A DNA stretch of 64,000 nucleotides from an uncultured Oscillospiraceae bacterium. GTDB taxonomy: Bacteria > Bacillota > Clostridia > Oscillospirales > Ruminococcaceae. A program made the translations under genes and the position numbers. The DNA lies in assembly GCA_910577565.1 (NCBI GenBank), contig CAJTNJ010000004.1, positions 1 to 64,000 of the forward strand, read 5' to 3'. The notes under the pieces are model-generated. The model did not search any database and was not told the DNA's origin. It worked only from the letters and a program-made list of their open reading frames with translations. Of this stretch, positions 17,420 through 27,128 are shown in pieces (position 1 is the stretch's first letter; each line of letters opens with the position of its first letter).

Positions 17420-17726
17420 CGTTTTTGATGACATTTAATTGTGTGTTCAAATATACTGAAATTTTTACAAATATTTGTAAATAATTATTTTTCTTTTGAG
17501 GCGTTAGGTAAATTTGGTTTTATATTAATTGTTTTGACGAGTATATATTTGGATTTAAATTTCATTATAAAATCAAGATAAGAATCCAATTTGTAATTTT
17601 TTGATTAATTGCTTTAATTAGGTTAAAATATTTTGATTTTTTAGTTATGAAAAATTAATGTTGAGAGTATTAAAAACTACTCATATAACTTTGATATATT
17701 ATTTAAGTTTATCATTGGCCATTTTT
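17420..17726. other. Intergenic region between convergent genes
   Basis: About 300 bp of AT-rich DNA between the ATPase and the convergent thioesterase gene. It has a perfect 18-bp palindrome, TTTACAAATATTTGTAAA, at 17464-17481 without an adjoining T-run. No gene seen. Confidence 0.5.
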
Positions 17727-18101
17727 TCAAATCGATCTTTTTCCAAATATTACCCTGTTATGTATACCGGTACAAATAGTATCTTTTTCGTCTTGTCCAT
17801 ATATTTTGAAAGTGACTTTGTTGTGGTCGACACTCGCTATTGTAGCTTTGATTGTTATTTTCATGTTTTTTGGCGTAGGTGAAATGTGATTTATATTAAT
17901 TAGGGTTCCTACAGAAGTTAGTTTGTCATCATTTAAATTTTCTTTAATGATTTTATTGCAAAGCAGTTCTATTATATTAATTAACATTGGAGTTGCAAGT
18001 ACAGCAGTATTTCCACTGCCTACATTTTTAGCAAGCATAGTTTCCGTAATTTCAATTGTAGAAATATCACTAAGACCGTTTGTAATAGAATTTTGAATCA
18101 T
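17727..18101 (-). CDS. FlK-like hotdog thioesterase family protein
   Basis: A 124-residue single-domain hotdog-fold protein resembling fluoroacetyl-CoA thioesterase FlK and its many bacterial relatives. The family-type N-terminal stretch ETMLAKNVGSGNTAVLATP is followed by a helix (MLINIIELLCNKII) and the strand segment VGTLININHISPTP. These proteins usually hydrolyse acyl-CoA thioesters in the cytosol; the natural substrate here is unknown. ATG 18101 follows AGGGG. It is monocistronic and sits beside an IS481-like relic. Confidence 0.83.
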   Translation of the reverse strand: MIQNSITNGLSDISTIEITETMLAKNVGSGNTAVLATPMLINIIELLCNKIIKENLNDDKLTSVGTLININHISPTPKNMKITIKATIASVDHNKVTFKIYGQDEKDTICTGIHNRVIFGKRSI

Positions 18102-18312
18102 AATTAACCCCTATAAGATATTTAAGATAAACGATAACAGTTTTGCTTTTATAGTATAAGTAAAAAATATTAACTATAAAATATGAAAAAATTAATTATT
18201 ATTATATCATGTTATTATATAAAAAACTATATTTATATTAAATGTGAGCACAAATTTATAGGTGTTCAATAATATATAATTTCCAAAATTATACATGTAG
18301 ATTTGACAATGA

Positions 18313-19334
18313 TGTGTTACAAATTAGAAAAAGAGAAAAGAGTATGTTTAGGAGAGTGTTAATTCAAAGGACGCATTGGAAAATTATTATATTTACGCCC
18401 TCTAACCACTAATTGCTTTTTGAAATCATCTAAGAAATAAAATCTATGCGAAGCATAAAATTCTTCGTTGTCTTTACGATGAGAACGTTCCACTTTGCCA
18501 TTATGTCTTGGTGTGTATGGTCTTATCAGTTTGTGCTTTATTCCTAACTTTGCAAGAGTAATTTCAAATAAGGTTTTTCTATCAGAAATTCGCGAGTTTA
18601 AGCGATTGTAAATCAGGAGCCATTGTCTGTTTAAACGCACTCAATAGCATATGGAAATGCTTTGATTAAATGTTTTAGAAACATCGCAGAAGAATATGGT
18701 ACTATGCTCTTCAAAAGCTTCTAGATAGCGATATCTGCTGTATTCATCTATTTCTGTATATTGATAAAATTTCTTGTCTTTTGCTTCACCGATGATACAG
18801 ACTGATGGAACAAATTTCATGTCTATTTGTATATGCTGGCCAGGATATTTCATTTGCTCATAAGGTTTTGTTATATACTTTGGGTTTGGTAGTTTTACTG
18901 CCATTTTACCGCTGCAGATCAAAACACGATAAAGTCCAGAGATAGAGCGAATATATCCACGCTGTTGCAATTTTACCCAGAAGACAATTAGACCTGTGTT
19001 GGGGTTTGATCGTCGCATATTACGAATCAATGTAAGTTCTTGCTCAGTATGTTGATTTGGATGATTATGATGTTTATGAGACTTGTTAACAAGAGAATGT
19101 AATGAACTGTCATATCTTTTTAACCAGCAATAAATATACTGTTAATTGGTTCGATAGTGAATATTCGTTTTAGTAATACCATGCTTTTTAGTATACAAAA
19201 TTAAAGATTAACGATAAAGCATGGTTTGTGTTATCTTATTCATAGTGAATAGGACACCTGCATTTCGTTTTTTTGTAAATCAACCTTAGCACAGGCTGAT
19301 CCTATTTGCTATCTTTTTTCCTTTTTGTCACATA
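18313..19334 (-). mobile_element. IS481-like element, copy B (frameshifted transposase)
   Basis: This 1022-nt element has imperfect inverted ends (TGTGTTACAAATTAGAAAAAG on the left, TTTTTCCTTTTTGTCACATA on the right). The minus strand encodes an IS481-type DDE transposase in two long pieces: 19030-18641, with YEQMKYPGQHIQIDMKF and QYTEIDEYSRYRYLEAF (DDE Asp residues), and 18640-18359, with RPYTPRHNGKVERSHRKD (catalytic Glu). A frameshift near 18640-18700 removes the segment that should join them, and the N-terminal part has stops near 19150-19220. It is better preserved than copy A but not functional as it stands. Confidence 0.78.
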
Positions 19335-19382
19335 TCATTATAATACCTACACACTGTGGGCACTCTCCCTCATAAATTATAC

Positions 19383-19411
19383 TTGACAATATAAAGAGAT
19401 TGATATATACT
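19383..19411 (+). promoter_or_regulatory. Sigma-A promoter of infC-rpmI-rplT
   Basis: TTGACA (19383-19388) and TATACT (19406-19411) are 17 bp apart, an almost ideal vegetative promoter. It gives a leader of about 155 nt before the infC start. Confidence 0.78.
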
Positions 19412-19419
19412 TATTTTAA

Positions 19420-19535
19420 AAATAAAGTGGAGTTTTATTTCTTCCACCTTACTGTAGCTGCATGTGAGGTCAATATAGTTTCTTATTTTTGATTCGTATT
19501 GTAAAAGTGCAGGCAATTTGTCTGTGCTTTTTTAT
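19420..19535 (+). promoter_or_regulatory. Probable L20-type leader with attenuator hairpin
   Basis: The infC leader contains a GTGGA/TCCAC hairpin (19427-19447) and then AAAAGTGCAG pairing with CTGTGCTTTT (19503-19531), followed by a T-run: an intrinsic terminator 40 nt before infC. In Bacillota this operon is feedback-controlled when L20 binds the leader and favours termination. The terminator and operon fit; a covariance-model match was not tested. Confidence 0.6.
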
Positions 19536-19572
19536 AAATTTAATTTATAATAATATTAGGGGGTGCTTTACA

Positions 19573-20118
19573 ATTAGCAACAAGGAAATGCAAATTAATG
19601 AAGAAATTCTCGAAAAAGAAGTTAGGGTAGTAGATGAAGATGGCGGACAACTTGGCATAATGTCTTCTGATAAAGCTCTGCAAATTGCTTCATCAAAAGA
19701 TCTTGATTTGGTTAAAATTGCTCCTCAGGCCAAGCCACCGGTGTGCCGAATTATGAATTATGGTAAATATAAATTCGAGCAATCAAAGCGTGATAAAGAA
19801 GCAAGAAAAAATCAAAAAACAATGGAACTTAAAGAAGTTAGGCTTTCACTTAATATTGATGTTCATGATTTTAATACCAAGCTAAAAAATGTTATTAAAT
19901 TTTTAAAAGCTGGCAATAAGGTAAAAGTTTCAGTTCGTTTTCGTGGTCGAGAAATGGCTCATACAAGTTTGGGTGAAGATTTATTAAATAAATTTAAGGG
20001 TGCTTGTGAGGAATATGGCTCTGCTGATAAACCCGGAAAGATGGAAGGCCGTAGTATGGTTATTGTTATCTCTCCAAAAACAACACCCGGCAAAACTGTT
20101 AAAAAAGCACAAGTTTGA
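19573..20118 (+). CDS. infC: Translation initiation factor IF-3
   Basis: IF-3 binds the 30S subunit and checks start-codon choice. The 181-residue product shows the N-domain (RVVDEDGGQLGIMS), the PPVCRIMNYGKYKFEQ linker entry, and the C-domain (VKVSVRFRGREMAH). I place the start at ATT 19573: it follows AGGGGGTG by 7 nt and gives ISNKEMQIN, matching other IF-3 N-termini. An AUU start is a known feature of infC and lets IF-3 control its own synthesis. Frame-open sequence upstream overlaps the attenuator and is not coding. First gene of infC-rpmI-rplT. Confidence 0.96.
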   Translation: MSNKEMQINEEILEKEVRVVDEDGGQLGIMSSDKALQIASSKDLDLVKIAPQAKPPVCRIMNYGKYKFEQSKRDKEARKNQKTMELKEVRLSLNIDVHDFNTKLKNVIKFLKAGNKVKVSVRFRGREMAHTSLGEDLLNKFKGACEEYGSADKPGKMEGRSMVIVISPKTTPGKTVKKAQV

Positions 20119-20160
20119 TTATGCTTATAATATAAATTAATTTTAGGGAGGAAAAAATAA

Positions 20161-20358
20161 ATGCCTAAGCAAAAAACTCATAGTGGTGCTAAAAAGCGTT
20201 TTAGTTTAACAAAGAACGGTAAAATAAAACGTGCACATGCTAATAAATCACATATACTAAATAAAAAAACTACTAAGCGCAAAAGAGGCTTGAGACAAAC
20301 TGCATACGCAGACAAAACTAATGAAAAAGCAATTAAAAAATTAATACCTTATAAATAA
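20161..20358 (+). CDS. rpmI: 50S ribosomal protein L35
   Basis: A 65-residue, very basic protein of the large subunit. The conserved start MPKQKTHSGAKKRFSLTKNGK and the KSHILNKKTTKRKRGLR block are plain. AGGGAGG precedes ATG 20161. It lies between infC and rplT, the universal order. Confidence 0.98.
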   Translation: MPKQKTHSGAKKRFSLTKNGKIKRAHANKSHILNKKTTKRKRGLRQTAYADKTNEKAIKKLIPYK

Positions 20359-20398
20359 TTTTAGATTGTTTATTTAAATATATGGAGGTAATGATATT

Positions 20399-20752
20399 AT
20401 GGCCCGCGTTAAAAGAGCGATTATGACTAGAAAAAGAAGGAAAAAAGTTTTAAAGCTTTCTAAGGGATATTTTGGTGGCAAAAGCAAATTATTTCGTACT
20501 GCAAAACAGGCAGTAATGAAATCAGGTCAATATGCATATATAGGACGCAAGCAAAAAAAACGTGATTTTAGAAAAATTTGGATCACTCGTATTTCTGCTG
20601 GATGCAAACAAAATGGTATGAATTACTCAACTTTTATAAACGGTCTCAAAAAGGCAAATATTACACTTAACCGTAAAATGCTTTCTGAAATTGCAATATC
20701 TGACCCTAAAGCTTTTTCTTCCCTTTGTGAGAAATCAAAAGAATCACTATAA
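20399..20752 (+). CDS. rplT: 50S ribosomal protein L20
   Basis: A 117-residue rRNA-binding assembly protein of the large subunit and the likely repressor acting on the infC leader. Conserved ARVKRAIMTRKRRKK, LSKGYFGGKSKLFRTAKQ and RKIWITRI are present. TGGAGG precedes ATG 20399. Last gene of the operon. Confidence 0.98.
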   Translation: MARVKRAIMTRKRRKKVLKLSKGYFGGKSKLFRTAKQAVMKSGQYAYIGRKQKKRDFRKIWITRISAGCKQNGMNYSTFINGLKKANITLNRKMLSEIAISDPKAFSSLCEKSKESL

Positions 20753-20762
20753 TATTGGTTGG

Positions 20763-20800
20763 CTCTCTTCATAGCTTAGAAACTATGCAGAGAGTTTCTT
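20763..20800 (+). terminator. Terminator after rplT
   Basis: CTCTCTTCATAG pairs with CTATGCAGAGAG (one mismatch) over an 8-nt loop and is followed by TTTCTT. It lies 10 nt after rplT and only 3 nt before the next ATG, so some read-through into the methylase gene is likely. Confidence 0.7.
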
Positions 20801-20803
20801 GAT

Positions 20804-21598
20804 ATGGCTAGACTTATGATAAAAAGCAATGATAATTTAAAAATTAAAGAATATATAAAATTAGTATCAAAAAAGGCTTATCGTGAACAAAAAGGAAAGT
20901 TTGCTTTAGAAGGTGTTAGGATAATATCTGATGCTTTATCATCAGGCGTATATTTTGATCTTTTGTTGTTGACAAAGAAGTGCTTTTTTAAAATTAAAAA
21001 TACACCTTATGATATAACTAAATTATGCAACTATGAACTTATTTCGGATAAATTAGCAAAATCAATGTCGCATGTAGATAGTCCGCAGGGTGCATTTGGT
21101 ATTGCAAGTAAAATTTTTTCTACAAAAATCAGTAAAATGAATAATTTCAAGTATATTCTTGCTTTGCATGATGTTCAAGATCCTGGTAATGTTGGCACAC
21201 TTATTAGAACAGCAGATGCGTTTGGTTTTGATGCAGTTGTTGTAAGTGGTGGTTGTGATATTTACAATCCTAAAGTTGTGAGAAGCACGATGGGTTCATT
21301 GTTTCGAATATCTATCATTGAATGTCTTGATTTTGAGAGTTTTTTAAAAGATATAAATATTAAAACCTATGCTGCTGTTGTTGATAGAAAAGCTAATTCC
21401 ATAGATAAGATAAAATTTGATGGAGGCATGTTGATTATCGGCAATGAAGCAAATGGTTTGCCAAAAAAAATATACGATATATGCGATGAAAAAATAACAA
21501 TTAATATGTTTGGAAAAACAGAGTCTTTAAATGCAGCTATTGCTGGCGGCATTTGTATGTATGAAATGAGACAGAGCATGGAAAGGAACTTATATTGA
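20804..21598 (+). CDS. SpoU/TrmH-family RNA 2'-O-methyltransferase
   Basis: A 264-residue RNA ribose methyltransferase with a small N-terminal substrate-binding domain (KFALEGVRIISDAL) and a C-terminal SPOUT knot domain. The three SpoU motifs are visible: ALHDVQDPGNVGTLIRTADAF (motif 1), IIGNEANGLP (motif 2) and SLNAAIAGGICMYEM (motif 3). Target is probably rRNA (RlmB/TsnR-like), but the exact nucleotide cannot be read from sequence. It follows rplT and its last codons overlap the dprA start by 4 nt. Confidence 0.92.
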   Translation: MARLMIKSNDNLKIKEYIKLVSKKAYREQKGKFALEGVRIISDALSSGVYFDLLLLTKKCFFKIKNTPYDITKLCNYELISDKLAKSMSHVDSPQGAFGIASKIFSTKISKMNNFKYILALHDVQDPGNVGTLIRTADAFGFDAVVVSGGCDIYNPKVVRSTMGSLFRISIIECLDFESFLKDINIKTYAAVVDRKANSIDKIKFDGGMLIIGNEANGLPKKIYDICDEKITINMFGKTESLNAAIAGGICMYEMRQSMERNLY

Positions 21599-22695
21599 AT
21601 AAGGATATTTTATATTATATGTGGTTAGCAGAATCCTTTTCATATGGAAGTATGAAGCCGATGCAAATTGCTGTTAATAATGATTTACATAAATTCTATG
21701 AGAATATAGATGAAGAAGCTAAAAATCTTGACCTTAATGCTAAATATATTGAAAGACTAAAAAGTACCCATCCAAATGATTATAATAAAATTTTGGATGA
21801 ATGCGATAGGTTAAAAATTAATATAGTTTGTTTTGGAGATGAAAATTATCCTGAAAAGCTAAGAAATATTGAAGCTGCTCCTTTGGTGCTTTACTATGTT
21901 GGAGATTTAAGCGCTTTATCTAATCCTAGTGTTGCGGTTGTTGGAACAAGAAGGGCAAGTGCATATGGATTAAAAGTGGCGGATAAAATTGCAAGAGAAC
22001 TTACTAGCCACAATATAACAGTTATTAGTGGTTGTGCAGAGGGAATAGATATGCAGACACATCGCAGTGTTACTGATAAACATGGCAATACGATGGCACT
22101 TTTGGGAACTTCACTTGAAAAAGATTATCCATCAGGCAGTGGTAAATTGAAAAGACAAATCATAAATTGTGGTGGAGCCGTAATTAGTGAATATGCTCCT
22201 CATACAAAAACATCACCTTGGATGTTTCCAGTTAGAAACAGGCTCATAGTTGGACTGTCTGATAAAGTCGTAATAGTGCAGTCCCCTAAAAAGTCTGGAG
22301 CTATGATTACTGCCGGCATAGCGTGTGATCAGGGTAAAGAGGTTTTTTGCGTTCCCCCTTCAGATATTTTTGATGCCAGAAATGATGGCGTTAAAAAGCT
22401 TTTAAGAGATGGTGCCAATATATTGCTTGGCATAGATGATATTTTGGATAGTTATAGGTTTTCAGATTATTTTCTGCCAAAAAATAATTTGAAATTTAAT
22501 GAAAAACAAGGGAATAAATATAATGATATACCCCAACATCTAAAGACTGTATTTGATCGAATTGATAAATATAACGATTTGGATCAAATATCTAAAGATC
22601 TTAATATTCCTATGAATCATTTGCTTCCAATCTTGACAGAATTGGAAATTATGGGTATGATTGAAAAAGTTGGTCAAAACTATCAAAAGTGTTAG
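21595..22695 (+). CDS. dprA: DNA-processing protein DprA
   Basis: DprA binds incoming single-stranded DNA and loads RecA during transformation. The 366-residue product has the Rossmann-like core with VAVVGTRRASAYG (about residue 112), VISGCAEGIDMQTHR, FPVRNRLIVGLSD and GAMITAGIACDQGKEVF, and a C-terminal winged-helix-like tail. The start is TTG 21595, overlapping the previous stop (TTGA), with AAGGAAC upstream. It precedes topA, a common order in Bacillota. Confidence 0.94.
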   Translation: MNKDILYYMWLAESFSYGSMKPMQIAVNNDLHKFYENIDEEAKNLDLNAKYIERLKSTHPNDYNKILDECDRLKINIVCFGDENYPEKLRNIEAAPLVLYYVGDLSALSNPSVAVVGTRRASAYGLKVADKIARELTSHNITVISGCAEGIDMQTHRSVTDKHGNTMALLGTSLEKDYPSGSGKLKRQIINCGGAVISEYAPHTKTSPWMFPVRNRLIVGLSDKVVIVQSPKKSGAMITAGIACDQGKEVFCVPPSDIFDARNDGVKKLLRDGANILLGIDDILDSYRFSDYFLPKNNLKFNEKQGNKYNDIPQHLKTVFDRIDKYNDLDQISKDLNIPMNHLLPILTELEIMGMIEKVGQNYQKC

Positions 22696-22736
22696 TTATC
22701 ATACATTTATAAATCCATGATAGATAGGATGATAAT

Positions 22737-24806
22737 ATGTCAAAGCTTGTTATAGTTGAGTCGCCCGCTAAGGCTAAAACAATAAAAAAATATCTTGGCA
22801 GAGGATATGATGTTATTGCATCTATGGGTCATATACGCGATTTGCCAAAGTCCACAATGGGTGTTGACATTGAAAATGATTTTGAACCAAGATATATAAA
22901 TATAAAGGGTAAAGGTTCGATAATAAAAGATTTAAAAAAGCATGCATCAAAGTCGGATAAAGTTTTCCTTGCAACCGACCCCGATCGCGAAGGAGAAGCT
23001 ATTTCTTGGCATCTATCACATATACTTGGGCTTAAAGACGATGACAAAAACCGTGTTACTTTTAATGAGATTACTAAATCTGGGGTAAAATCCGGTATGT
23101 CTAATCCCAGAGAAATAGACAAAGACTTGGTTGATGCTCAACAGGCACGAAGAGTTCTTGATAGACTTGTTGGTTATAAATTAAGTCCATTTTTGTGGAA
23201 AAAAGTTCGGCCAGGGCTTTCGGCAGGACGTGTTCAGTCTGTTGCGGTAAAATTAATAGTAGATAGGGAACTTGAAATCCGTGCATTTAACCCGCAAGAG
23301 TATTGGACAATTGATGCTAAATTTAAAAAGTCTGGTGACCCTAAAATATTTCCTGCAAGATTGCACAGCAAAGATGGAAAAAAGCTGGAAATTAAAAATA
23401 AAGAACAATCAGATGAAATATTATCGGATCTTGACGGTCAAAATTATGAAGTAAGCAAGCTTAAAATTGGTACCAGGAAAAAGTCACCTGCTCCTCCGTT
23501 TACAACTTCGACTATGCAGCAGGAAGCTTCCAGAAAATTAAACTTTCAATCTGCTAGAACCATGCGAATAGCTCAGCAGCTTTATGAAGGTGTTAATGTT
23601 GAAGGTTTCGGTGCTATAGGTTTGATCACATATATGAGAACCGACTCAATGAGAATATCAGACGAGGCGCGATCACTTGCAACTAAATATATAAATGATA
23701 AATTTGGAAGTAGCTATCTTCCAAATAAACCGAGATTTTACAAATCAAAAGCCAATGCGCAAGATGGACATGAGGCTATACGCCCTACAATGCCCGATTT
23801 AGACCCTACCATGGTAAAAGGCTCGCTTTCCAATGATCAATATAAATTATATAAGCTTGTTTGGGAGCGTTTTATAGCAAGTCAAATGGCAGATGCAATT
23901 TACGATACGGTTTCTGCTGACATTAAAGCTCTATCATATATATTCAAAGCGTCAGGGTCTACCGTTAAATTTCCTGGTTTTACTGCTGTATATGTTGAAG
24001 GCAAAGATGAAGAAACTGAGCAACAAACGACACTTCCAAAGCTTTTGCAAGGTGATAAATTAGATAAAAAGGAAATTGTTGCCAACCAGCGTTTTACTCA
24101 GCCACCACCTCGGTATACTGAAGCTTCTCTTACAAAAACTTTAGAAGAACTGGGAATCGGCAGGCCGTCAACTTATGTTCCTACGATTACAACAATTATT
24201 GATAGAGGATATGTTGAAAGAGAAAAAAAACAGCTTATTCCCACAACACTTGGTGAAATTACTACTGAGCTTATGAAAGATAACTTTTCAAATGTAGTTG
24301 ATGTTTCATTTACGGCTAAAATTGAAGAAGACTTTGACAAAGTAGCACAAGGTGACATGGCTTGGAAGGATTCTATAAGAACTTTTTATTCAGGTTTTGA
24401 TGATACTTTGCAAAAAGCAGAAAAAAATACTGAGGGGAAAAGCTATAGGATTCCCGATGTGGAAACTGATGAGTTGTGTGATAAGTGCGGCAAGCCTATG
24501 GTTATTAAACATGGTCGTTTTGGCAAATTTATGGCTTGTTCAGGCTATCCAGATTGTAAAAACACAAAAAAGATAGTCATTTCTACAAAGGGGATTTGTC
24601 CTAATTGCGGCAATAAGATAATTAAAAAGAAATCATCAAAGGGAAGAATCTTTTATGGATGTGAGAAATATCCTGATTGCAAATTTGTGAGCTGGGATGA
24701 GCCGGTAGCTGATATTTGTCCTAAATGTGGCAAAACAATGTTCAAGAAAAATGGCAAAAATGCTAAAATTTATTGTGCTACTGAAGGTTGTGGATATGTT
24801 AAATAA
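22737..24806 (+). CDS. topA: DNA topoisomerase I
   Basis: Type IA topoisomerase relaxing negative supercoils. The 689-residue product has the Toprim domain (VIVESPAKAKTI; DPDREGEAISWHL), the catalytic Tyr in LITYMRTDSMR (about residue 300), the GRPSTY motif, and a C-terminal tail with three zinc-ribbon modules (CDKCGK, CPNCGN and CPKCGK starts). Length is normal for Bacillota. The stop codon shares its last A with the trmFO start (TAATG). Confidence 0.97.
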   Translation: MSKLVIVESPAKAKTIKKYLGRGYDVIASMGHIRDLPKSTMGVDIENDFEPRYINIKGKGSIIKDLKKHASKSDKVFLATDPDREGEAISWHLSHILGLKDDDKNRVTFNEITKSGVKSGMSNPREIDKDLVDAQQARRVLDRLVGYKLSPFLWKKVRPGLSAGRVQSVAVKLIVDRELEIRAFNPQEYWTIDAKFKKSGDPKIFPARLHSKDGKKLEIKNKEQSDEILSDLDGQNYEVSKLKIGTRKKSPAPPFTTSTMQQEASRKLNFQSARTMRIAQQLYEGVNVEGFGAIGLITYMRTDSMRISDEARSLATKYINDKFGSSYLPNKPRFYKSKANAQDGHEAIRPTMPDLDPTMVKGSLSNDQYKLYKLVWERFIASQMADAIYDTVSADIKALSYIFKASGSTVKFPGFTAVYVEGKDEETEQQTTLPKLLQGDKLDKKEIVANQRFTQPPPRYTEASLTKTLEELGIGRPSTYVPTITTIIDRGYVEREKKQLIPTTLGEITTELMKDNFSNVVDVSFTAKIEEDFDKVAQGDMAWKDSIRTFYSGFDDTLQKAEKNTEGKSYRIPDVETDELCDKCGKPMVIKHGRFGKFMACSGYPDCKNTKKIVISTKGICPNCGNKIIKKKSSKGRIFYGCEKYPDCKFVSWDEPVADICPKCGKTMFKKNGKNAKIYCATEGCGYVK

Positions 24807-26101
24807 TGGAAATTAGTGTAATAGGTGCAGGCCTTGCCGGTTGTGAAGCCGCTTGGCAGTTAGCGAAATTTGGATATAATGTTAATTTATATGAAATGAA
24901 ACCTGAAAAGTTCTCTGCTGCTCACAAGTCAGAAAACTTTGCAGAGCTTGTATGCTCAAACTCTCTGAAAGCTACTAGAATAGGTTCGGCAGCCGGAATG
25001 TTAAAAGAAGAAATGAGGCTTTTTGGCTCTTTGGTTTTGCAATGCGCTGAAAAATGCTCGGTTGGTGCAGGTGGCGCTTTGGCAGTCGACAGGGAGTTAT
25101 TTTCTAAAGAAGTTACTAAAATGATAAATGATTGCGATAAAATTAATGTTATTAGGAAAGAAATAAGCAAGATCCCAAAAGGAGAGGTTATAATTGCTAC
25201 AGGGCCTTTGACATCTGATTTGCTGTTTGAAAATATTTCGGATTTATTGGGCAAAGAAAATCTCTATTTTTATGACGCCGCGTCTCCAATAATTGCTGCT
25301 GACTCTATAGATATGAAAAAGGCATTTTTTGCATCCAGGTATAATAAAGGGGATGCTGATTACATAAACTGTCCAATGAATAAAAGAGAATATGAGCTTT
25401 TTTATAATCAACTTATTTTAGGTGAATCTGCACGTCTTCATGATTTTGATAAGATCAAGGTTTATGAGGGATGTATGCCAATTGAAATTATGGCTAAAAG
25501 AGGGAAGGATACAATGCGGTTTGGTCCCTTAAAGCCTGTCGGAATTTTTCATCCAATAACAAACGAAAAATATTATGCTGTACTTCAGCTAAGAAAAGAA
25601 GATTCAAAAGGCACAATGTATAATATGGTTGGTTTTCAAACTAATTTAAAATTTTTAGAACAAAAGCGCATATTTTCTTTAATCCCCGGTTTATCAAATG
25701 CAGAATTTGTAAGATATGGTGTCATGCATAGGAATACGTTTATTGACAGCCCGAATTTGCTTGATGATAGGTTAAGGTTATTAAATAATAAAAAAATCAG
25801 GTTTGCGGGACAAATTACAGGCGTGGAAGGCTATATGGAGAGTGCAGCATGCGGCATAATGAGTGGCAGATTTTTAGCTGAGGAACTTTCAAAAAAACCA
25901 AAACTTAATTTGCCAACTACCACAATGATAGGTTCATTGCTTAAATATATAAACGACAAAAATATATCAAATTTTCAGCCAATGGGAGCAAATATGGGAT
26001 TGCTTCCTCCTTTGGGAATTAAAATAAAAAATAAACAGGAAAGATATGAAACTTTGGCAAACAGGGGACTCAATGACCTTAAAAATATGTTAAATTTATA
26101 A
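24806..26101 (+). CDS. trmFO: Methylenetetrahydrofolate-tRNA (uracil-5-)-methyltransferase TrmFO
   Basis: FAD- and folate-dependent enzyme making ribothymidine at position 54 of tRNA. The 431-residue product has the FAD-binding VIGAGLAGCEAAWQLA start, the YEMKP motif, the conserved ELVCSNSLK and the QITGVEGYMESAACG block. Its ATG overlaps the topA stop by 1 nt, showing tight coupling. topA-trmFO is a common Bacillota pair. Confidence 0.97.
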   Translation: MEISVIGAGLAGCEAAWQLAKFGYNVNLYEMKPEKFSAAHKSENFAELVCSNSLKATRIGSAAGMLKEEMRLFGSLVLQCAEKCSVGAGGALAVDRELFSKEVTKMINDCDKINVIRKEISKIPKGEVIIATGPLTSDLLFENISDLLGKENLYFYDAASPIIAADSIDMKKAFFASRYNKGDADYINCPMNKREYELFYNQLILGESARLHDFDKIKVYEGCMPIEIMAKRGKDTMRFGPLKPVGIFHPITNEKYYAVLQLRKEDSKGTMYNMVGFQTNLKFLEQKRIFSLIPGLSNAEFVRYGVMHRNTFIDSPNLLDDRLRLLNNKKIRFAGQITGVEGYMESAACGIMSGRFLAEELSKKPKLNLPTTTMIGSLLKYINDKNISNFQPMGANMGLLPPLGIKIKNKQERYETLANRGLNDLKNMLNL

Positions 26102-26120
26102 TTTATAGGGAGAATATAAT

Positions 26121-27128
26121 ATGAATATAGTTCTAGATGCTTTTGGTGGAGACAATGCGCCGATTAGTGTAATAAAAGGGTGTTTGCTTGCACTTGATAA
26201 TTATCGCGATATTAAAATTATTCTTTCGGGCAATAAAGATATGTTAGAAAAAATTGCAAAAGAAAATAATCTTAGTTTATCTCGTTTTGAAATATGCAAT
26301 GCTAAAGATATAATAGATGTTGAAGATAACCCTATGGAGATATGCAAATCTAAGATACTCTCTTCTATGGCGGTTGGTATGAATTTGCTTAAAAAGGGTG
26401 ATGGAGATGCGTTTGTGAGTGCTGGCAGCACTGGTGCCCTTGCAGTTGGTTCATCGCTGTTGGTTGGAAGAATTAAAGGAGTAAAAAGAGCGGCTCTTGC
26501 TCCGGTAATGCCTTCCGCTAAAGGTTGTTTTATGCTGCTTGATGCCGGAGCCAATTTGGAGTGCAGACCTGAGATGCTGTTGCAGTTTGCTATAATGGGA
26601 TCAATATATTCAAATAAAGTGTTGGGTGTGAAAAATCCCAAGATAGGCCTTGCCAATGTTGGAGCTGAATCCTCTAAAGGAACAGAGGCACATAAACAAG
26701 CTTATATTTTACTTAAGCAGTGCAATTATATAAATTTCATTGGAAATGTAGAAGCTAGAGATATACCTTTTGGTGCGTGCGATGTTGTGGTGTCTGATGG
26801 ACTTTCCGGTAATATGATACTTAAGACAATGGAAGGTACCTCTAATTTTTTTGTAAAAACGTTAAGAGATATGTATATGCAGACGAATGCTACTAAAATT
26901 GCAGCAGCGCTTATGAGCAAACAAAATAGGAAACTTAAAAAGAGAATGGATTATACCGAATATGGTGGAGCGGTTTTCATGGGAATATCGCAGCCTATTA
27001 TAAAAGCTCACGGAAACTCTGATGCCAATGCTTTTAAAAATGCTATCAGGCAGGCAAGGGAGTGCATAAAGCAAGGCGTAATAGATGAAATTTCTAAAAA
27101 TATTGGCAGTTCAGTGGGAGATGAATGA
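26121..27128 (+). CDS. plsX: Phosphate acyltransferase PlsX
   Basis: PlsX makes acyl-phosphate from acyl-ACP for phospholipid synthesis. The 335-residue product begins NIVLDAFGGDNAP and has SAGSTGALAVGS, the GANLECRPEML motif and DGLSGNMILKTMEG. AGGGAG lies before ATG 26121. It overlaps rnc by 4 nt (ATGA). acpP, often found between plsX and rnc, is missing here. Confidence 0.96.
   Translation: MNIVLDAFGGDNAPISVIKGCLLALDNYRDIKIILSGNKDMLEKIAKENNLSLSRFEICNAKDIIDVEDNPMEICKSKILSSMAVGMNLLKKGDGDAFVSAGSTGALAVGSSLLVGRIKGVKRAALAPVMPSAKGCFMLLDAGANLECRPEMLLQFAIMGSIYSNKVLGVKNPKIGLANVGAESSKGTEAHKQAYILLKQCNYINFIGNVEARDIPFGACDVVVSDGLSGNMILKTMEGTSNFFVKTLRDMYMQTNATKIAAALMSKQNRKLKKRMDYTEYGGAVFMGISQPIIKAHGNSDANAFKNAIRQARECIKQGVIDEISKNIGSSVGDE

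Noticed and set aside
17464..17481. Palindrome TTTACAAATATTTGTAAA as a terminator or operator
   Set aside because: Perfect, but entirely A/T-rich apart from one C/G pair, with no T-run and not near a promoter; chance is likely in such DNA.
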